64,000 nucleotides of DNA from Thermomicrobiales bacterium (GCA_023957115.1 JAMLHN010000024.1:1-64000), one strand, 5' to 3'. Shown: positions 18,563-27,018, numbered from the stretch's first letter. Notes: generated from the sequence alone by a model not told the origin. Numbers and translations: made by a program.

Positions 18563-19258
18563 TCACATACAATCATCGTCGAGTGGGCCGATCATCTCGG
18601 CCCCTTTGAGCGTGGCAAAGTTGAGCAGTGTCAGATGCACCGCGGCATCGAAGCTCGGGCCGGTTTCCTCACCATCGTGTTTCTTGCGAGCGATGAAGCT
18701 GTCCGTTTCGAGCATCGCGGCGCCGTGGATCAGTGCCCAAAGAGCGCAAGAAAGCGTCATGACCGGCAACGGTTGCAGCTCACCCAGCTCGATCGACGCG
18801 GCGATCAAGCCAGCGAACCGCTCGAAGATCGCCTGCATCGGCTGATAATCGACCTCGGTCAAGGCAAGGGCGGGATCGACGGTGCCGAAGAGCAGGCGGA
18901 AGTAATCGGGCTCGTCGCGCGCAAACTGGCGATATCCATGCAGGATCTCACGAAGCGTTTCGATGCCCGGCGGACGCGATGCCACCTGCTCATCGACGAG
19001 ACTCAACATCAGCTCCGCCCCCTGGACGAAGAGGCCGCGCAGAATGGCATCCTTACTGTCGAAATACTCGTAGAGGGCGGGCGCGGTCACGCCGACCGCC
19101 TTTGCAATCGCACGCAAGGAGAGGGCATCCATCCCCTGCGTGCGGATGATATGCTGCGCCGCGGCCAGGATCTCCGTCCGCATAAGCTCTCGGCTAGCGC
19201 GCCGGCGGCGCTCTGCGAGTGATGGGAGAGGGCTATCCTGGGTCGTCGTTGACGCCAT
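18563..19258 (-). CDS. TetR/AcrR-family transcriptional regulator
   Basis: A 231-residue repressor with an N-terminal helix-turn-helix: RTEILAAAQHIIRTQGMDALSLRAIAKAVGVTAPALYEYFDSKDAILRGL spans about 27-77. The remaining all-helical ligand-binding domain is of the type found with hydrophobic effectors. The gene is divergent from the PfkB kinase, with a 49-bp shared spacer containing an imperfect palindrome, and leads the LLM oxidoreductase gene. Likely targets are its own two-gene unit and possibly the kinase. The ligand is unknown. Confidence 0.9.
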   Translation of the reverse strand: MASTTTQDSPLPSLAERRRRASRELMRTEILAAAQHIIRTQGMDALSLRAIAKAVGVTAPALYEYFDSKDAILRGLFVQGAELMLSLVDEQVASRPPGIETLREILHGYRQFARDEPDYFRLLFGTVDPALALTEVDYQPMQAIFERFAGLIAASIELGELQPLPVMTLSCALWALIHGAAMLETDSFIARKKHDGEETGPSFDAAVHLTLLNFATLKGAEMIGPLDDDCM

Positions 19259-19276
19259 CGTAAACTCCGAACCATG

Positions 19277-19300
19277 TTAACGAAGACAAAACGTCGTTAG
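19277..19300. promoter_or_regulatory. Candidate TetR operator between the TetR and PfkB genes
   Basis: TTAACGAAG at 19277-19285 and CGTCGTTAG at 19292-19300 form an inverted repeat with seven of nine matching positions and a six-base centre. Its position between divergent start codons (19258 and 19308) fits a TetR dimer site. The right arm overlaps the AGGA ribosome-binding site of the kinase gene. Confidence 0.5.
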
Positions 19301-19307
19301 GAAGACC

Positions 19308-20324
19308 ATGGTACCCGAAATCGAGCGGCGGATGTCCGAGCAGGTCGAATTGCGCAATCGGGTCATACAGAGTATCGCAAAGAACCCGGCGATCGGGGTT
19401 GTCGGGATGTGCAGCTGGGATACGGTGCTGACGGTCGACACCATGCCGGATCCCGGCGGCTTTGCCTTCGTGTCGTCGGTGGACGAGCTTCCCGGCGGGA
19501 CTTCAGCGAATGCCGCCGTCACCGCAGCGCGTCTCGGCGCCCGCGTCGAGCTCGTGAGCGCCGTTGGCGACGATCCCATCGGTCGCCGTCTGGTCTCGGC
19601 GCTCTCCGAACGCGGCGTCGATACCGCCCGCGTGCGCTTCACAACGGATGAACCCACGGATCAAACGACCGTCATCACGTCGATGGCTCCACCCAACCGC
19701 ACGCTTTTCTGGCGGCAGGGCGCTGTCCCGCGTATGGGCGATCCGATCGATATCGATCGCCTGTTCACTCGCAATCTGGTGTTGCTCGACAGCGTCGATC
19801 CAGCATTGCGGCGTTTTCTGATCGATCTGCCGGTCCATACCTATCCCGATGTCAAGATCCTGGTTCCGATGACGTACGTCGTCGACTTTTCCGGCCGGGA
19901 CGAGATCGATTCCGTAGTTCGCTGCGACGCACTGGTCGGCTCCGAGAATGAGCTCCAGGCCCTGACCGGCAAGGATTCGCTGGAAACGGCAATTACGGCG
20001 ACCCAGGAACTGATTCGCGTTCACAATCTCCGCTGGGTTGCGGTCACGCGGGGCGCGCAGGGCGCGCTTGCCTTCGATGCACATCATGTCTATCGCGTTC
20101 CGGCGCTCCCGGTCGAGGTCGTGGACACGACCGGCGCGGGCGATGCATTCGCCGGCGCCTTCGGGGTTGGTCTTGCCTGCCGCCTTCCACTTCCGGACGC
20201 GCTCGCGCTTGCAAATTGCGTGGCTGGGTTGTCGGTCCGGTCGGTTGGCGCGCAAACAAGCTTGCCGGCGTCCGCCGAGGCCGGCGACTGGCTTATACGG
20301 GCAGCGCTTCCAACGCGCGATTGA
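19308..20324 (+). CDS. PfkB-family carbohydrate/nucleoside kinase
   Basis: A 338-residue ribokinase-superfamily enzyme that phosphorylates a sugar or nucleoside with ATP. The N-terminal GG signature lies in LPGGTSANAAVTAARLGA at 62-79 and the C-terminal signature in DTTGAGDAFAGAF, with the catalytic Asp at 279. Both are intact, in contrast to the degenerate ribokinase-like domain at 3758. AGGA seven bases before the ATG supports the start. The 3' end overlaps queG by 32 bp tail to tail. Substrate candidates (ribose, fructose, adenosine, others) cannot be separated here. Confidence 0.9.
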   Translation: MVPEIERRMSEQVELRNRVIQSIAKNPAIGVVGMCSWDTVLTVDTMPDPGGFAFVSSVDELPGGTSANAAVTAARLGARVELVSAVGDDPIGRRLVSALSERGVDTARVRFTTDEPTDQTTVITSMAPPNRTLFWRQGAVPRMGDPIDIDRLFTRNLVLLDSVDPALRRFLIDLPVHTYPDVKILVPMTYVVDFSGRDEIDSVVRCDALVGSENELQALTGKDSLETAITATQELIRVHNLRWVAVTRGAQGALAFDAHHVYRVPALPVEVVDTTGAGDAFAGAFGVGLACRLPLPDALALANCVAGLSVRSVGAQTSLPASAEAGDWLIRAALPTRD

Positions 20325-21501
20325 TCTCATCGAGAACGAATTCGTCCGTATCCCGTGCTCGTGCCTGTTCCAGCGCGCGACGCGCTTCTCGACCGGGGAA
20401 TCGGCTCAGGGCCCAGGCAGCATGCCCGCGAACCAAAGCCTCGTCGTGCGACGTCAATGCGCCAGCCAGGGGTTCGACCGCGCGCTCATCGTCGCAGTTT
20501 CCCAGTGCGATTGCCGCGTTCCGCGCCAAACCACGACGTTTCGTGCGGGGAACCGGAGTTCCACGGTAGGTCGCTCGAAATTCCTCTTCGGTCATGCTGA
20601 CCAGCCAATCGAGCTCCGGCGCGACGTTGCGCAACGATGCCGGTTCGAACGCTGCGTCGAATGTCTCCTGCGCCGCTCCGGTATAGGGGCAGGCTTCCTG
20701 ACACTCATCGCAGCCGTAGACCCAATTCCTCATGAGCGGTCGCAATTCGCGGGGGATGCTCCCACTCTGCTCGATGGTCTGAAACGAGATGCATTTGGTG
20801 GAATCGAGCTGATATGGAGCAACGATTGCCTGTGTCGGACAGCGATCCAGACACGACCGGCAGCGCCCGCAATTCTTGTCGAGCGGAACATCCGGCTCCA
20901 GATCGAGGTCCAGCAGGAGCTCCCCCAGCAAAACCCAGGAGCTATGGCCAGGAACGATGATGCAGGTGTGCTTGCCATACCAGCCGAGACCGGAACGACC
21001 AGCTACCGCGCGATCGACGATGCGGGCGGTATCGACGAGCAACCGCGCTTCGACCGGGCGTCCCGCTCGTTCCTGGATGCGCTCCCGGAGCCGGGTCATC
21101 CGCTGTTTGAGCACCTTGTGGTAGTCACGCCCCCAGGCGTAGCGGGCGATTTTCCCACGAACGGCTCCATCATTCGGTATATCCGGAGGCGTCCGGTAAT
21201 ACGGCAATCCGACCGATACGATCGAACGAACGGTCGAATGGAGCTGGTCAGGCGAGGCAGAGACGGTGGCTCGTTCGGGGATGTACCAGTCGAACCCCTC
21301 CAGATGCCCGTCCTCGATCCGATCGTGCAGGTGGGTTTCCAGCCCGGCGAAGGGCTCTGGACCGGTGATGGCGGCGACTTCGATACCACAATCGCGCGCC
21401 AATTCGCGCACCCAGGCCGAATCGACCCCACGTGCGGACGGGGCTTCCCGCAGCCAGATCGGCGCCACGCGGAGCGGTTTGTTGGTCGATGACGTTGCCA
21501 T
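20293..21501 (-). CDS. queG: Epoxyqueuosine reductase
   Basis: QueG reduces epoxyqueuosine in tRNA to queuosine, using cobalamin and two [4Fe-4S] clusters. The 402-residue protein shows the DUF1730 domain first, the conserved IVDRAVAGRSGLGWYGKHT loop, then ferredoxin-like cluster motifs CGRCRSCLDRCP and CDECQEACP. A HEAT-like repeat tail follows (RNAAIALGNCDDERAVEPL onward), present in many QueG proteins and thought to bind tRNA. No other queuosine genes are in the window. It lies downstream of rpmB, separated by a terminator-like hairpin. Confidence 0.94.
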   Translation of the reverse strand: MATSSTNKPLRVAPIWLREAPSARGVDSAWVRELARDCGIEVAAITGPEPFAGLETHLHDRIEDGHLEGFDWYIPERATVSASPDQLHSTVRSIVSVGLPYYRTPPDIPNDGAVRGKIARYAWGRDYHKVLKQRMTRLRERIQERAGRPVEARLLVDTARIVDRAVAGRSGLGWYGKHTCIIVPGHSSWVLLGELLLDLDLEPDVPLDKNCGRCRSCLDRCPTQAIVAPYQLDSTKCISFQTIEQSGSIPRELRPLMRNWVYGCDECQEACPYTGAAQETFDAAFEPASLRNVAPELDWLVSMTEEEFRATYRGTPVPRTKRRGLARNAAIALGNCDDERAVEPLAGALTSHDEALVRGHAAWALSRFPGREARRALEQARARDTDEFVLDEINRALEALPV

Positions 21502-21542
21502 AGAGGTCGATCCTACTCCGGATCGCGAGAAACCAGAAATAC

Positions 21543-21568
21543 AAAAAGGGGCGACCGCAGCCGCCCCC
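21543..21568 (-). terminator. Rho-independent terminator after rpmB
   Basis: On the minus strand GGGGCG, an eight-base loop and CGCCCC (21548-21567) are followed by TTTTT. It sits between the rpmB stop codon and the queG start. Confidence 0.6.
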
Positions 21569-21597
21569 GAGCTTGCTTCAGATGTACCGCGACGTGC

Positions 21598-21786
21598 CTA
21601 GCGAACCGATTTCTGGACCGTTCGCATACAACGGGTGCACACGTTGAGGCGCACCAGCTCGTTGTTGATCAGCAGCCGCTTACGCTGCACATTGGGACGA
21701 AAGTCACGGTTGGTCCGCCGCTTCGAATGGCTGACATTGTGCCCGAAACTCTTCGTCTTGCCGCAAATGTCACACACACCAGCCAT
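21598..21786 (-). CDS. rpmB: 50S ribosomal protein L28
   Basis: The 62-residue protein from ATG 21786 is a complete bacterial L28. It begins MAGVCDICGKTKSFGHNVSHSKRRT, the classic L28 start, and has the C-terminal RLNVCTRCMRTVQKSV. Two CXXC pairs mark the zinc-binding (C+) version. A longer frame to 21828 lacks family support. It is transcribed alone, ending in a hairpin. The 5' leader contains a CGGCCG palindrome. Confidence 0.96.
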   Translation of the reverse strand: MAGVCDICGKTKSFGHNVSHSKRRTNRDFRPNVQRKRLLINNELVRLNVCTRCMRTVQKSVR

Positions 21787-21817
21787 TACCGGCTCCACTT
21801 CTGCGTTTTGAACGATT

Positions 21818-21834
21818 CGGCCGGTCACCGGCCG
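21818..21834. promoter_or_regulatory. Palindrome in the rpmB leader
   Basis: CGGCCGGTCACCGGCCG is a perfect 17-bp palindrome, able to fold as CGGCCG-GTCAC-CGGCCG. It lies 32 bp upstream of the rpmB start codon and could be an operator or a leader hairpin. Confidence 0.4.
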
Positions 21835-21919
21835 CGGCAGACATAAAATTGGACGCCGATAGCGCCCGCAACGCCTCAGTATACCGTGTCGGGATGGGGT
21901 TTATCCAGTCGGAGAGTTG

Positions 21920-21947
21920 GGCAAAAGGCAATGGGCAATGGGCAAAA
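21920..21947. repeat. Short tandem repeat, four 7-bp units GGCAAWR, upstream of recG
   Basis: Four exact heptamers: GGCAAAA, GGCAATG, GGCAATG, GGCAAAA. A degenerate continuation (GTTGTTT, GGGAGTT, AGGAGCC) keeps the same period to about 21968. It lies in the 293-bp spacer between rpmB and recG, which otherwise shows no gene. Confidence 0.8.
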
Positions 21948-22079
21948 GTTGTTTGGGAGTTAGGAGCCGGGCGGGACCGGCATCGGGGCGACATGCGGCG
22001 TGGGAAGGATCGTGGATGGGGAACATCGTACACTTGTTCGACCGGGCGGGTTGTTCGTTCGCCATCAATCGCCAAGCAA

Positions 22080-24539
22080 ATGTCCGTCTCTCGACCCCAA
22101 AAGCAGATTCTGGGAACCGCCGCCGAAGCAATCGAGCGCGCCATTCAGTTGTTGCGGGAAGAGTGGCGAGACGGGTTTGCGGGACGACGAATCGACCGCG
22201 CACGGATGTTGATTCGACAGGCAGAGGATCTTTCCAGCGATTCGGCAGTTTCGATCGCGTTGGCGCGGGTCAACCTGCGACTGGCCGGATATCAGGCGGC
22301 AGATGCGCAGAAGCGTCGTGTCGAGCTGACCGAGATTGGACAGGAGCTCACCCAACTTCGGGATCGCCTTCCCCAACTGCCGGCCGGCGCGACACGCCCG
22401 CAGGCACCCGCCCCATCTGCTCGTCCATCGCGACGTTCGACCGCGGCCCCGAGATCGCGACAGCTTCCGCTCGATACCCCGGTCACCGCACTTCCTAACG
22501 TCGGGGAAAAGAACGCAAAGAAACTCGCCAAACTCGGGCTGGCAACCATTGGAGACGTTCTTCGGTTCCTGCCGCGCCGGCATATCGACTATTCCAAGAC
22601 CATGACCATCCGGGAGGCCGTCGGTTTCGATGCGACCGGCGAGGTCACGGTCAAAGGTATCGTCAAGGACGAGGCGATCTTCGACGGACCGCCGGCCCGC
22701 TACACCATCCGGCTGTCCGATTCGACCGGATCGATCAAGGTCACCTGGTTCAACAAATATCTGGCCCATCAGATCCACGCCGGGGACGAGATCACGATCA
22801 GCGGCAAACTGGATCATGGGTATGGCATGCCCACCGCAACGAGCCCGGAATGGGAAAAAACCGGCACACCGAATCTCTCGACCGGGCGGCTGACCCCGGT
22901 CTACAACCTGACGCAGGGGGTTTCACAGAAGCAGTTGCGCGTCCTCACCAAAGCAGCGCTCGACCTGACCGAGTCGACCGTGGTCGACTACCTGCCGGAA
23001 TCGATGCGGCGCAGACTCGATCTGATGCCGCTCGGACAGGCGTATCGCGAATCGCACTACCCATCGGACTATCGGAGTCTCACCCGCGCGCACCAGCGAC
23101 TCTCGTTCGATGAGCTGTTGCTGCTGCAGCTCGGTCTGGTCAAACAACGAGAACAACGAAAACGCGGCAAGGCGCCGGCGTTCGATCTTGCGCAGGCGGA
23201 TCTTTTCGCATTTTTCGATCAGCTTCCGTTTCAGTTGACGATGTCACAGCAACGCGCACTCGATGAAGTCCTGGTCGACCTGGAACAGCCCAGACCGATG
23301 ACCCGCCTTCTGCAGGGGGATGTCGGGAGCGGCAAGACAGTGGTCGCGGCGGCCGCCGCCCTGGTCGCCATCCGGAACGGGTATCAGGTCGCAGTGGTCG
23401 CACCAACCGAGATTCTTGCGGAGCAACATCTGCAAAACTTCCAGAAGCTCTACGCCGGGCTGCCGGAATCGGAGCAGCCCGAAGTCCGCTTGCTGACCGG
23501 AGGCACCCGAAAGAAAGCCCGCACCGCCATCCTCGAAGATCTGACCAGCGGCAAGATCGACATCCTGGTCGGGACCCATGCCCTCTTCGAGGATTGGGTC
23601 ACCTTCGACGCGCTCGGACTGGTGGTGATCGACGAACAACACCGGTTCGGCGTTCGCCAGCGCAGCCTGCTGCCGGCCCGAACCGGCGAGATTCAACCGC
23701 ATGTGCTTTCGATGACGGCCACACCGATCCCCCGTACGCTCAATATGGTGCTCAACGGCGACCTCGATGTCTCGGTTATCGACGAGCTGCCGCCGGGACG
23801 CATCCCGATCGAGACCAAGCGCTTCAGCGCCATCGACCGGCAAAAGTCGTGGGAGCTGGTTCGTCGCGAGGTCAACGAAGGTCGGCAGGCGTTCGTGATC
23901 TGCCCGCTGGTGGAGGAGTCGGAAGCGCTCGACGCTAAAGCGGCGGTCACCGAAGCCGAGTTCCTGCAACGCGAGGTGTTTCCGGAGTTCAAGGTTCAGG
24001 TGCTGCACGGGCGCATGTCTGCCCGGGAAAAAGACCGGATCATGGAGGAGTTCCGGCAGAACGAGGCGGACGTTCTGGTCTCCACATCGGTCATCGAGGT
24101 CGGCATCGATATTCCGAATGCGTCCATCATGCTGATCGAAGGCGCGGACCGGTTCGGTCTGGCGCAACTGCATCAGTTTCGCGGGCGTATCGGACGCGGA
24201 TCCTATCAATCCTATTGTCTCCTGCTGGCCGACGATGCGACCCCTGAAGCTGAGCAGCGCCTGCAGATCATGGTCGACTCGAACGATGGATTCGTGCTGG
24301 CGCAAAAGGATTTGGAGCTGCGCGGTCCGGGCGACTTCCTGGGGACACGCCAGAGCGGTTTGCCGGAGATGGCCTCGACCATCCGCTGGTTCGATACCCG
24401 TACCCTGGACAATGCCCGGCGAGAGGCGGAGACGATTCTCGCCGAAGATCCAACCATGAGCTCGGACCAGTGGCGACCGCTTCGCGAGCATGCGGCTCGG
24501 TTCTGGCATGATTTGGCGCCGGATTTGATGCTGGCTTAG
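22080..24539 (+). CDS. recG: ATP-dependent DNA helicase RecG
   Basis: RecG is a superfamily 2 helicase that remodels stalled forks and branch-migrates Holliday junctions. From the ATG at 22080 it has 819 residues. A poorly conserved helical N-terminal extension of about 135 residues precedes the wedge/OB domain (VTALPNVGEKNAKKLAKLG; VTVKGIVKDEAIFDGPP). The helicase motifs follow: LLQGDVGSGKT (I), VVIDEQHRFG (II), SMTATPIPRTL (III), STSVIEVGIDIPNA (V), HQFRGRIGRG (VI). The frame extends to 21849, but that part runs through the heptamer repeat and is not conserved, so the later start is chosen. rsmD and coaD follow on the same strand. Confidence 0.95.
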   Translation: MSVSRPQKQILGTAAEAIERAIQLLREEWRDGFAGRRIDRARMLIRQAEDLSSDSAVSIALARVNLRLAGYQAADAQKRRVELTEIGQELTQLRDRLPQLPAGATRPQAPAPSARPSRRSTAAPRSRQLPLDTPVTALPNVGEKNAKKLAKLGLATIGDVLRFLPRRHIDYSKTMTIREAVGFDATGEVTVKGIVKDEAIFDGPPARYTIRLSDSTGSIKVTWFNKYLAHQIHAGDEITISGKLDHGYGMPTATSPEWEKTGTPNLSTGRLTPVYNLTQGVSQKQLRVLTKAALDLTESTVVDYLPESMRRRLDLMPLGQAYRESHYPSDYRSLTRAHQRLSFDELLLLQLGLVKQREQRKRGKAPAFDLAQADLFAFFDQLPFQLTMSQQRALDEVLVDLEQPRPMTRLLQGDVGSGKTVVAAAAALVAIRNGYQVAVVAPTEILAEQHLQNFQKLYAGLPESEQPEVRLLTGGTRKKARTAILEDLTSGKIDILVGTHALFEDWVTFDALGLVVIDEQHRFGVRQRSLLPARTGEIQPHVLSMTATPIPRTLNMVLNGDLDVSVIDELPPGRIPIETKRFSAIDRQKSWELVRREVNEGRQAFVICPLVEESEALDAKAAVTEAEFLQREVFPEFKVQVLHGRMSAREKDRIMEEFRQNEADVLVSTSVIEVGIDIPNASIMLIEGADRFGLAQLHQFRGRIGRGSYQSYCLLLADDATPEAEQRLQIMVDSNDGFVLAQKDLELRGPGDFLGTRQSGLPEMASTIRWFDTRTLDNARREAETILAEDPTMSSDQWRPLREHAARFWHDLAPDLMLA

Positions 24540-24585
24540 CGTGAACTGCGGAATAATTGCCCCGAGCAACGTGGATGTTGGGCTA

Positions 24586-24601
24586 CGGCCGTTATCGGCC
24601 G
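24586..24601. promoter_or_regulatory. CGGCCG hairpin between recG and rsmD
   Basis: CGGCCG-TTAT-CGGCCG forms a perfect six-base-pair stem. The same CGGCCG arms occur in the palindrome on the other side of recG at 21818-21834. There is no T-run, so termination is not implied. Confidence 0.35.
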
Positions 24602-24653
24602 GTGTGATTGTGTTCGCGACGATCTGCGAGGCCGCACCTGGAGAGCACAGTCG

Positions 24654-25238
24654 ATGCGCGTGACGACGGGTTCTGCCAAGGGCCGCAATCTGAAAGGACC
24701 ACCGACGACCGGTACGCGGCCGATGTCCGACAAGATCCGGCAGGCGGTTTTTTCCGCCCTCGGGTCGCTCGGCGTCGAGCCGGATCGGGTGCTCGATCTC
24801 TACGCCGGGACCGGCGCGATCGGGATAGAGGCGCTTTCTCGTGGGGCAACCTTTGCCGACTTCGTGGAGATGACCGCCCCCGCGGCGGCAGTCATCCGTG
24901 AAAACCTGGAACGAACCCAGCTCTCGGATCAGGCGCGGGTGCATCGCCAATCGGTACAGAGCTATCTCCATCGCAAGACCGAACCCTACGATCTGGTCAT
25001 CCTCGACCCGCCATATGCGGCTCCCGACATCGAGGATGTGCTTCGGCAACTAGCGGAAAGTGCGCTGGTACAATCCGGAACGGTTGTCGTGCTGGGCCAT
25101 TGGCCCCGCCTTCAGCTTCCAGATCGTATCGGACGGCTGGAGTTGCTCAAACGCCGCTGCCACGGCGATAGCTGTTTTTCACTCTTCGAAGCGGCCGACC
25201 CGGATACCGTGTCTGGCAAGGACCAACCGCTCGGTTAG
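24654..25238 (+). CDS. rsmD: 16S rRNA (guanine(966)-N(2))-methyltransferase RsmD
   Basis: RsmD methylates G966 of 16S rRNA in the assembled 30S subunit, using SAM. The 194-residue protein begins MRVTTGSAKGRNLKGPPTTG and RPMSDKIRQAVFSALG, the family N-terminal signature. It has VLDLYAGTGAIGIEALSRGA for SAM binding and VILDPPYAAPD as the DPPY catalytic motif. The neighbouring coaD is its usual partner across bacteria, which strengthens the call. The region before it holds a hairpin but no gene. Confidence 0.95.
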   Translation: MRVTTGSAKGRNLKGPPTTGTRPMSDKIRQAVFSALGSLGVEPDRVLDLYAGTGAIGIEALSRGATFADFVEMTAPAAAVIRENLERTQLSDQARVHRQSVQSYLHRKTEPYDLVILDPPYAAPDIEDVLRQLAESALVQSGTVVVLGHWPRLQLPDRIGRLELLKRRCHGDSCFSLFEAADPDTVSGKDQPLG

Positions 25239-25259
25239 GGATTGATCCGGGATAGATCG

Positions 25260-25775
25260 ATGACTGGAAAACGCGCTGTCTATCCGGGAAGTTTCGACCC
25301 GATCACCATCGGTCACCTCGACGTGGCAAAACGCGCCGCCGCTCTGTTCGAAGAGCTCACCATCGGCATCTACCTCGGCAGCGACAAGCCAGGCGCCCTC
25401 TTCACGCATGACGATCGCGTCACGATGGCGCGAGATGCGGTCGCGCATCTTGCGAATGTGCGGGTCGAGAGCTTCTCTGGATTGACCGTCGATTTCGCAC
25501 GGGACCAGAACGCGTCTGTTATCGTGAGAGGTTTACGAGCAGTCTCCGATTTCGAATACGAATTCAAGCTCGCGCATATGAACCATCATCTTGCCCCCGA
25601 GATCGAAGTGGTCTGTCTGATGACGTCGTCTCGCAACTCATTTGTCAGCTCGAGCATGATTCGGGAGGTCGCGTCGCTCGGAGGCGATATCACGGGGCTG
25701 GTGCCACCCAATGTCGAAGCAATTCTTCGAGAACGATTCGATGCCCGCGTCGCGGAAAGAGCGGTCTCATCGTGA
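25260..25775 (+). CDS. coaD: Pantetheine-phosphate adenylyltransferase
   Basis: CoaD joins 4'-phosphopantetheine with ATP to make dephospho-CoA, the fourth step of CoA synthesis. The nucleotidyltransferase signature is AVYPGSFDPITIGHLDVAKR with the GH of the HxGH-type motif. IVRGLRAVSDFEYE and SSRNSFVSSSMIREVASLGGDI are family-specific. From ATG 25260 it has 171 residues; an upstream TTG at 25242 would add six. It starts 21 bp after rsmD and its end overlaps the SepIVA-like gene by 4 bp (GTGA). Confidence 0.96.
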   Translation: MTGKRAVYPGSFDPITIGHLDVAKRAAALFEELTIGIYLGSDKPGALFTHDDRVTMARDAVAHLANVRVESFSGLTVDFARDQNASVIVRGLRAVSDFEYEFKLAHMNHHLAPEIEVVCLMTSSRNSFVSSSMIREVASLGGDITGLVPPNVEAILRERFDARVAERAVSS

Positions 25776-26314
25776 GTTATGACGAGTACGACCAGCCGAT
25801 GAATCCCGCCGAGATCGATCATCGTCCAACCGGGGGGTCGGTCGAGATTCTGTACCTTCTGGATCAGCTCGAAGAGATGGTGGGGATCAGCAAACGGGTC
25901 CCCTTCAGTCACCGGGTGATGGTGGAGGAAGACGACTTCGTCGAACTCATCGAGCAATTGCGCCTGGCAATCCCCTCCGAGGTCAAACAGGCGCAACGCG
26001 TGGTGCGCGACCGCGAGCGCATCATTGCAGAAGCGCAGCAGGAAGCCGGACATATCATCGACGCGGCGCGGAACCGCGCGGAATATCTCGTGTCCTCGGA
26101 AGGCATTCTCAACGAGGCCAAACAGCGCAGCGAAGAAATCCTGCGGGCCACCGAGGAACGACGCAAACGCGATATGGGCGAGATCGATGTCTACGCCATG
26201 CAGCAGTTCAATCGTATCGAGCAGGCGCTCCGGGAAGGACTCGAGGTCATCGACACTGCGGTCCAGGAGGCGGTTGCCGAGCTGCAGCGAGCGCGGGATT
26301 CGATCGGAACGTAG
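25772..26314 (+). CDS. SepIVA/DivIVA-like coiled-coil protein
   Basis: A 180-residue, highly charged, almost wholly helical protein. The N-terminal part contains GGSVEILYLLDQLEEMVGISKRVPFSHRVMVEEDDF, a block seen in actinobacterial and chloroflexal relatives of SepIVA (Rv2927c). A long coiled coil follows from about 85 to 170. In mycobacteria the SepIVA gene lies next to a DUF177 gene; here DUF177 and rpmF follow as well, which supports the link. SepIVA acts in septum and polar-cap organisation; a scaffold role in division or growth is inferred. A resemblance to ATP-synthase b subunits is only due to the coiled coil. The start is GTG, overlapping coaD. Confidence 0.65.
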   Translation: MSYDEYDQPMNPAEIDHRPTGGSVEILYLLDQLEEMVGISKRVPFSHRVMVEEDDFVELIEQLRLAIPSEVKQAQRVVRDRERIIAEAQQEAGHIIDAARNRAEYLVSSEGILNEAKQRSEEILRATEERRKRDMGEIDVYAMQQFNRIEQALREGLEVIDTAVQEAVAELQRARDSIGT

Positions 26315-26325
26315 GACAGGGCCGG

Positions 26326-26393
26326 CGTCCTGAGTCGTGAGAAAGTGCCCAGAGACGTGGATCTGAGAGCTGACTGCCGATAGCTGACTGCCC
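26326..26393. repeat. Heptamer-period repeats after the SepIVA-like gene
   Basis: CGTCCTG and AGTCGTG (26326-26339) begin 12 bp after the stop codon. A 14-bp direct repeat follows: AGAGCTGACTGCCG (26366-26379) and ATAGCTGACTGCCC (26380-26393). Both periods are multiples of seven. Confidence 0.7.
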
Positions 26394-26403
26394 GCCAATG
26401 CGG

Positions 26404-26440
26404 TATACTCCTGCGGTTACGCCGGGCTCGACCCGGCGTA
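26404..26440 (+). promoter_or_regulatory. Possible promoter -10 box and leader hairpin for DUF177-rpmF
   Basis: TATACT at 26404-26409 is a near-consensus -10 box; the -35 region is weak. It is followed by TACGCCGGG-CTCGA-CCCGGCGTA (26418-26440), a perfect nine-base-pair hairpin ending in TTT. The hairpin lies at or just after the expected transcription start and could be an operator or leader structure. Confidence 0.5.
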
Positions 26441-26484
26441 TTTGCCGTGTTGGCGTGTGAACGGGTTCCCATGCTAGCGGCCGA

Positions 26485-27018
26485 ATGAGAATGAAGATGG
26501 ACCTTTACAACGAAACCGCCGTCAATGTCGCTACGCTCTTGCAAGAACCAGTCGGCTCCAGCCGTAGCTACGGGCTACATCTCGATCGACTCGAGCTCGA
26601 TTCCGATCTGGTTGCCCGCGACGTCAACGGAGAGCTGCGGCTGACGCGGCTGTCGGACGAGATTCTGGCAAATGTCACCGCGACCGCCACGGTTGGGTTG
26701 ACCTGTCTTCGTTGCCTCGAACAGTACGAGCAGCCGACGAAGACGCGCTTTCAGGAAGAGTTCCGGATTGCGTACGATGTCCGTTCTGGCGCGGCCATCC
26801 GGAGCTCGGATGACGACGAGCGGTTTGCGATCACCGATGCGCATGAGCTCAATATTCTGGAGCCACTGCGCCAGGAGCTGATCGTGTCGTTGCCGATGCG
26901 GCCCGATTGCGGGGATGCCTGTCCGGGTCCGGCGGTGGTGTCCACCGGCGGTAACGACGAGATCGATGACAGATTTGCGGCGCTCGGCGCCCTGTTGAAT
27001 AGTACGAACGAGGATTGA
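26485..27018 (+). CDS. DUF177 (YceD-family) protein
   Basis: A 177-residue member of the YceD/DUF177 family, nearly always encoded just before rpmF as it is here (40-bp gap). The middle block VGLTCLRCLEQYEQPTKTRFQEEFRIAY carries the conserved CXXC pair. A second pair of cysteines occurs in RPDCGDACPG near the C-terminus, as is typical. DUF177 proteins are linked to 23S rRNA accumulation in plants and bacteria; the exact role is unsettled. Three in-frame ATGs lie within the first five codons, so the start is known only to within a few residues. Confidence 0.88.
   Translation: MRMKMDLYNETAVNVATLLQEPVGSSRSYGLHLDRLELDSDLVARDVNGELRLTRLSDEILANVTATATVGLTCLRCLEQYEQPTKTRFQEEFRIAYDVRSGAAIRSSDDDERFAITDAHELNILEPLRQELIVSLPMRPDCGDACPGPAVVSTGGNDEIDDRFAALGALLNSTNED

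Noticed and set aside
20038..21492. Plus-strand open frame of 484 residues over queG
   Set aside because: It is antisense to queG with no recognisable domain; typical of GC-rich shadow frames.
21849..22079. N-terminal extension of RecG by 77 residues
   Set aside because: The segment runs through a tandem heptamer repeat and lacks any conserved feature; ATG 22080 fits better.
23244..25049. Minus-strand frame of 601 residues over recG and rsmD
   Set aside because: Antisense shadow of two well-supported genes.
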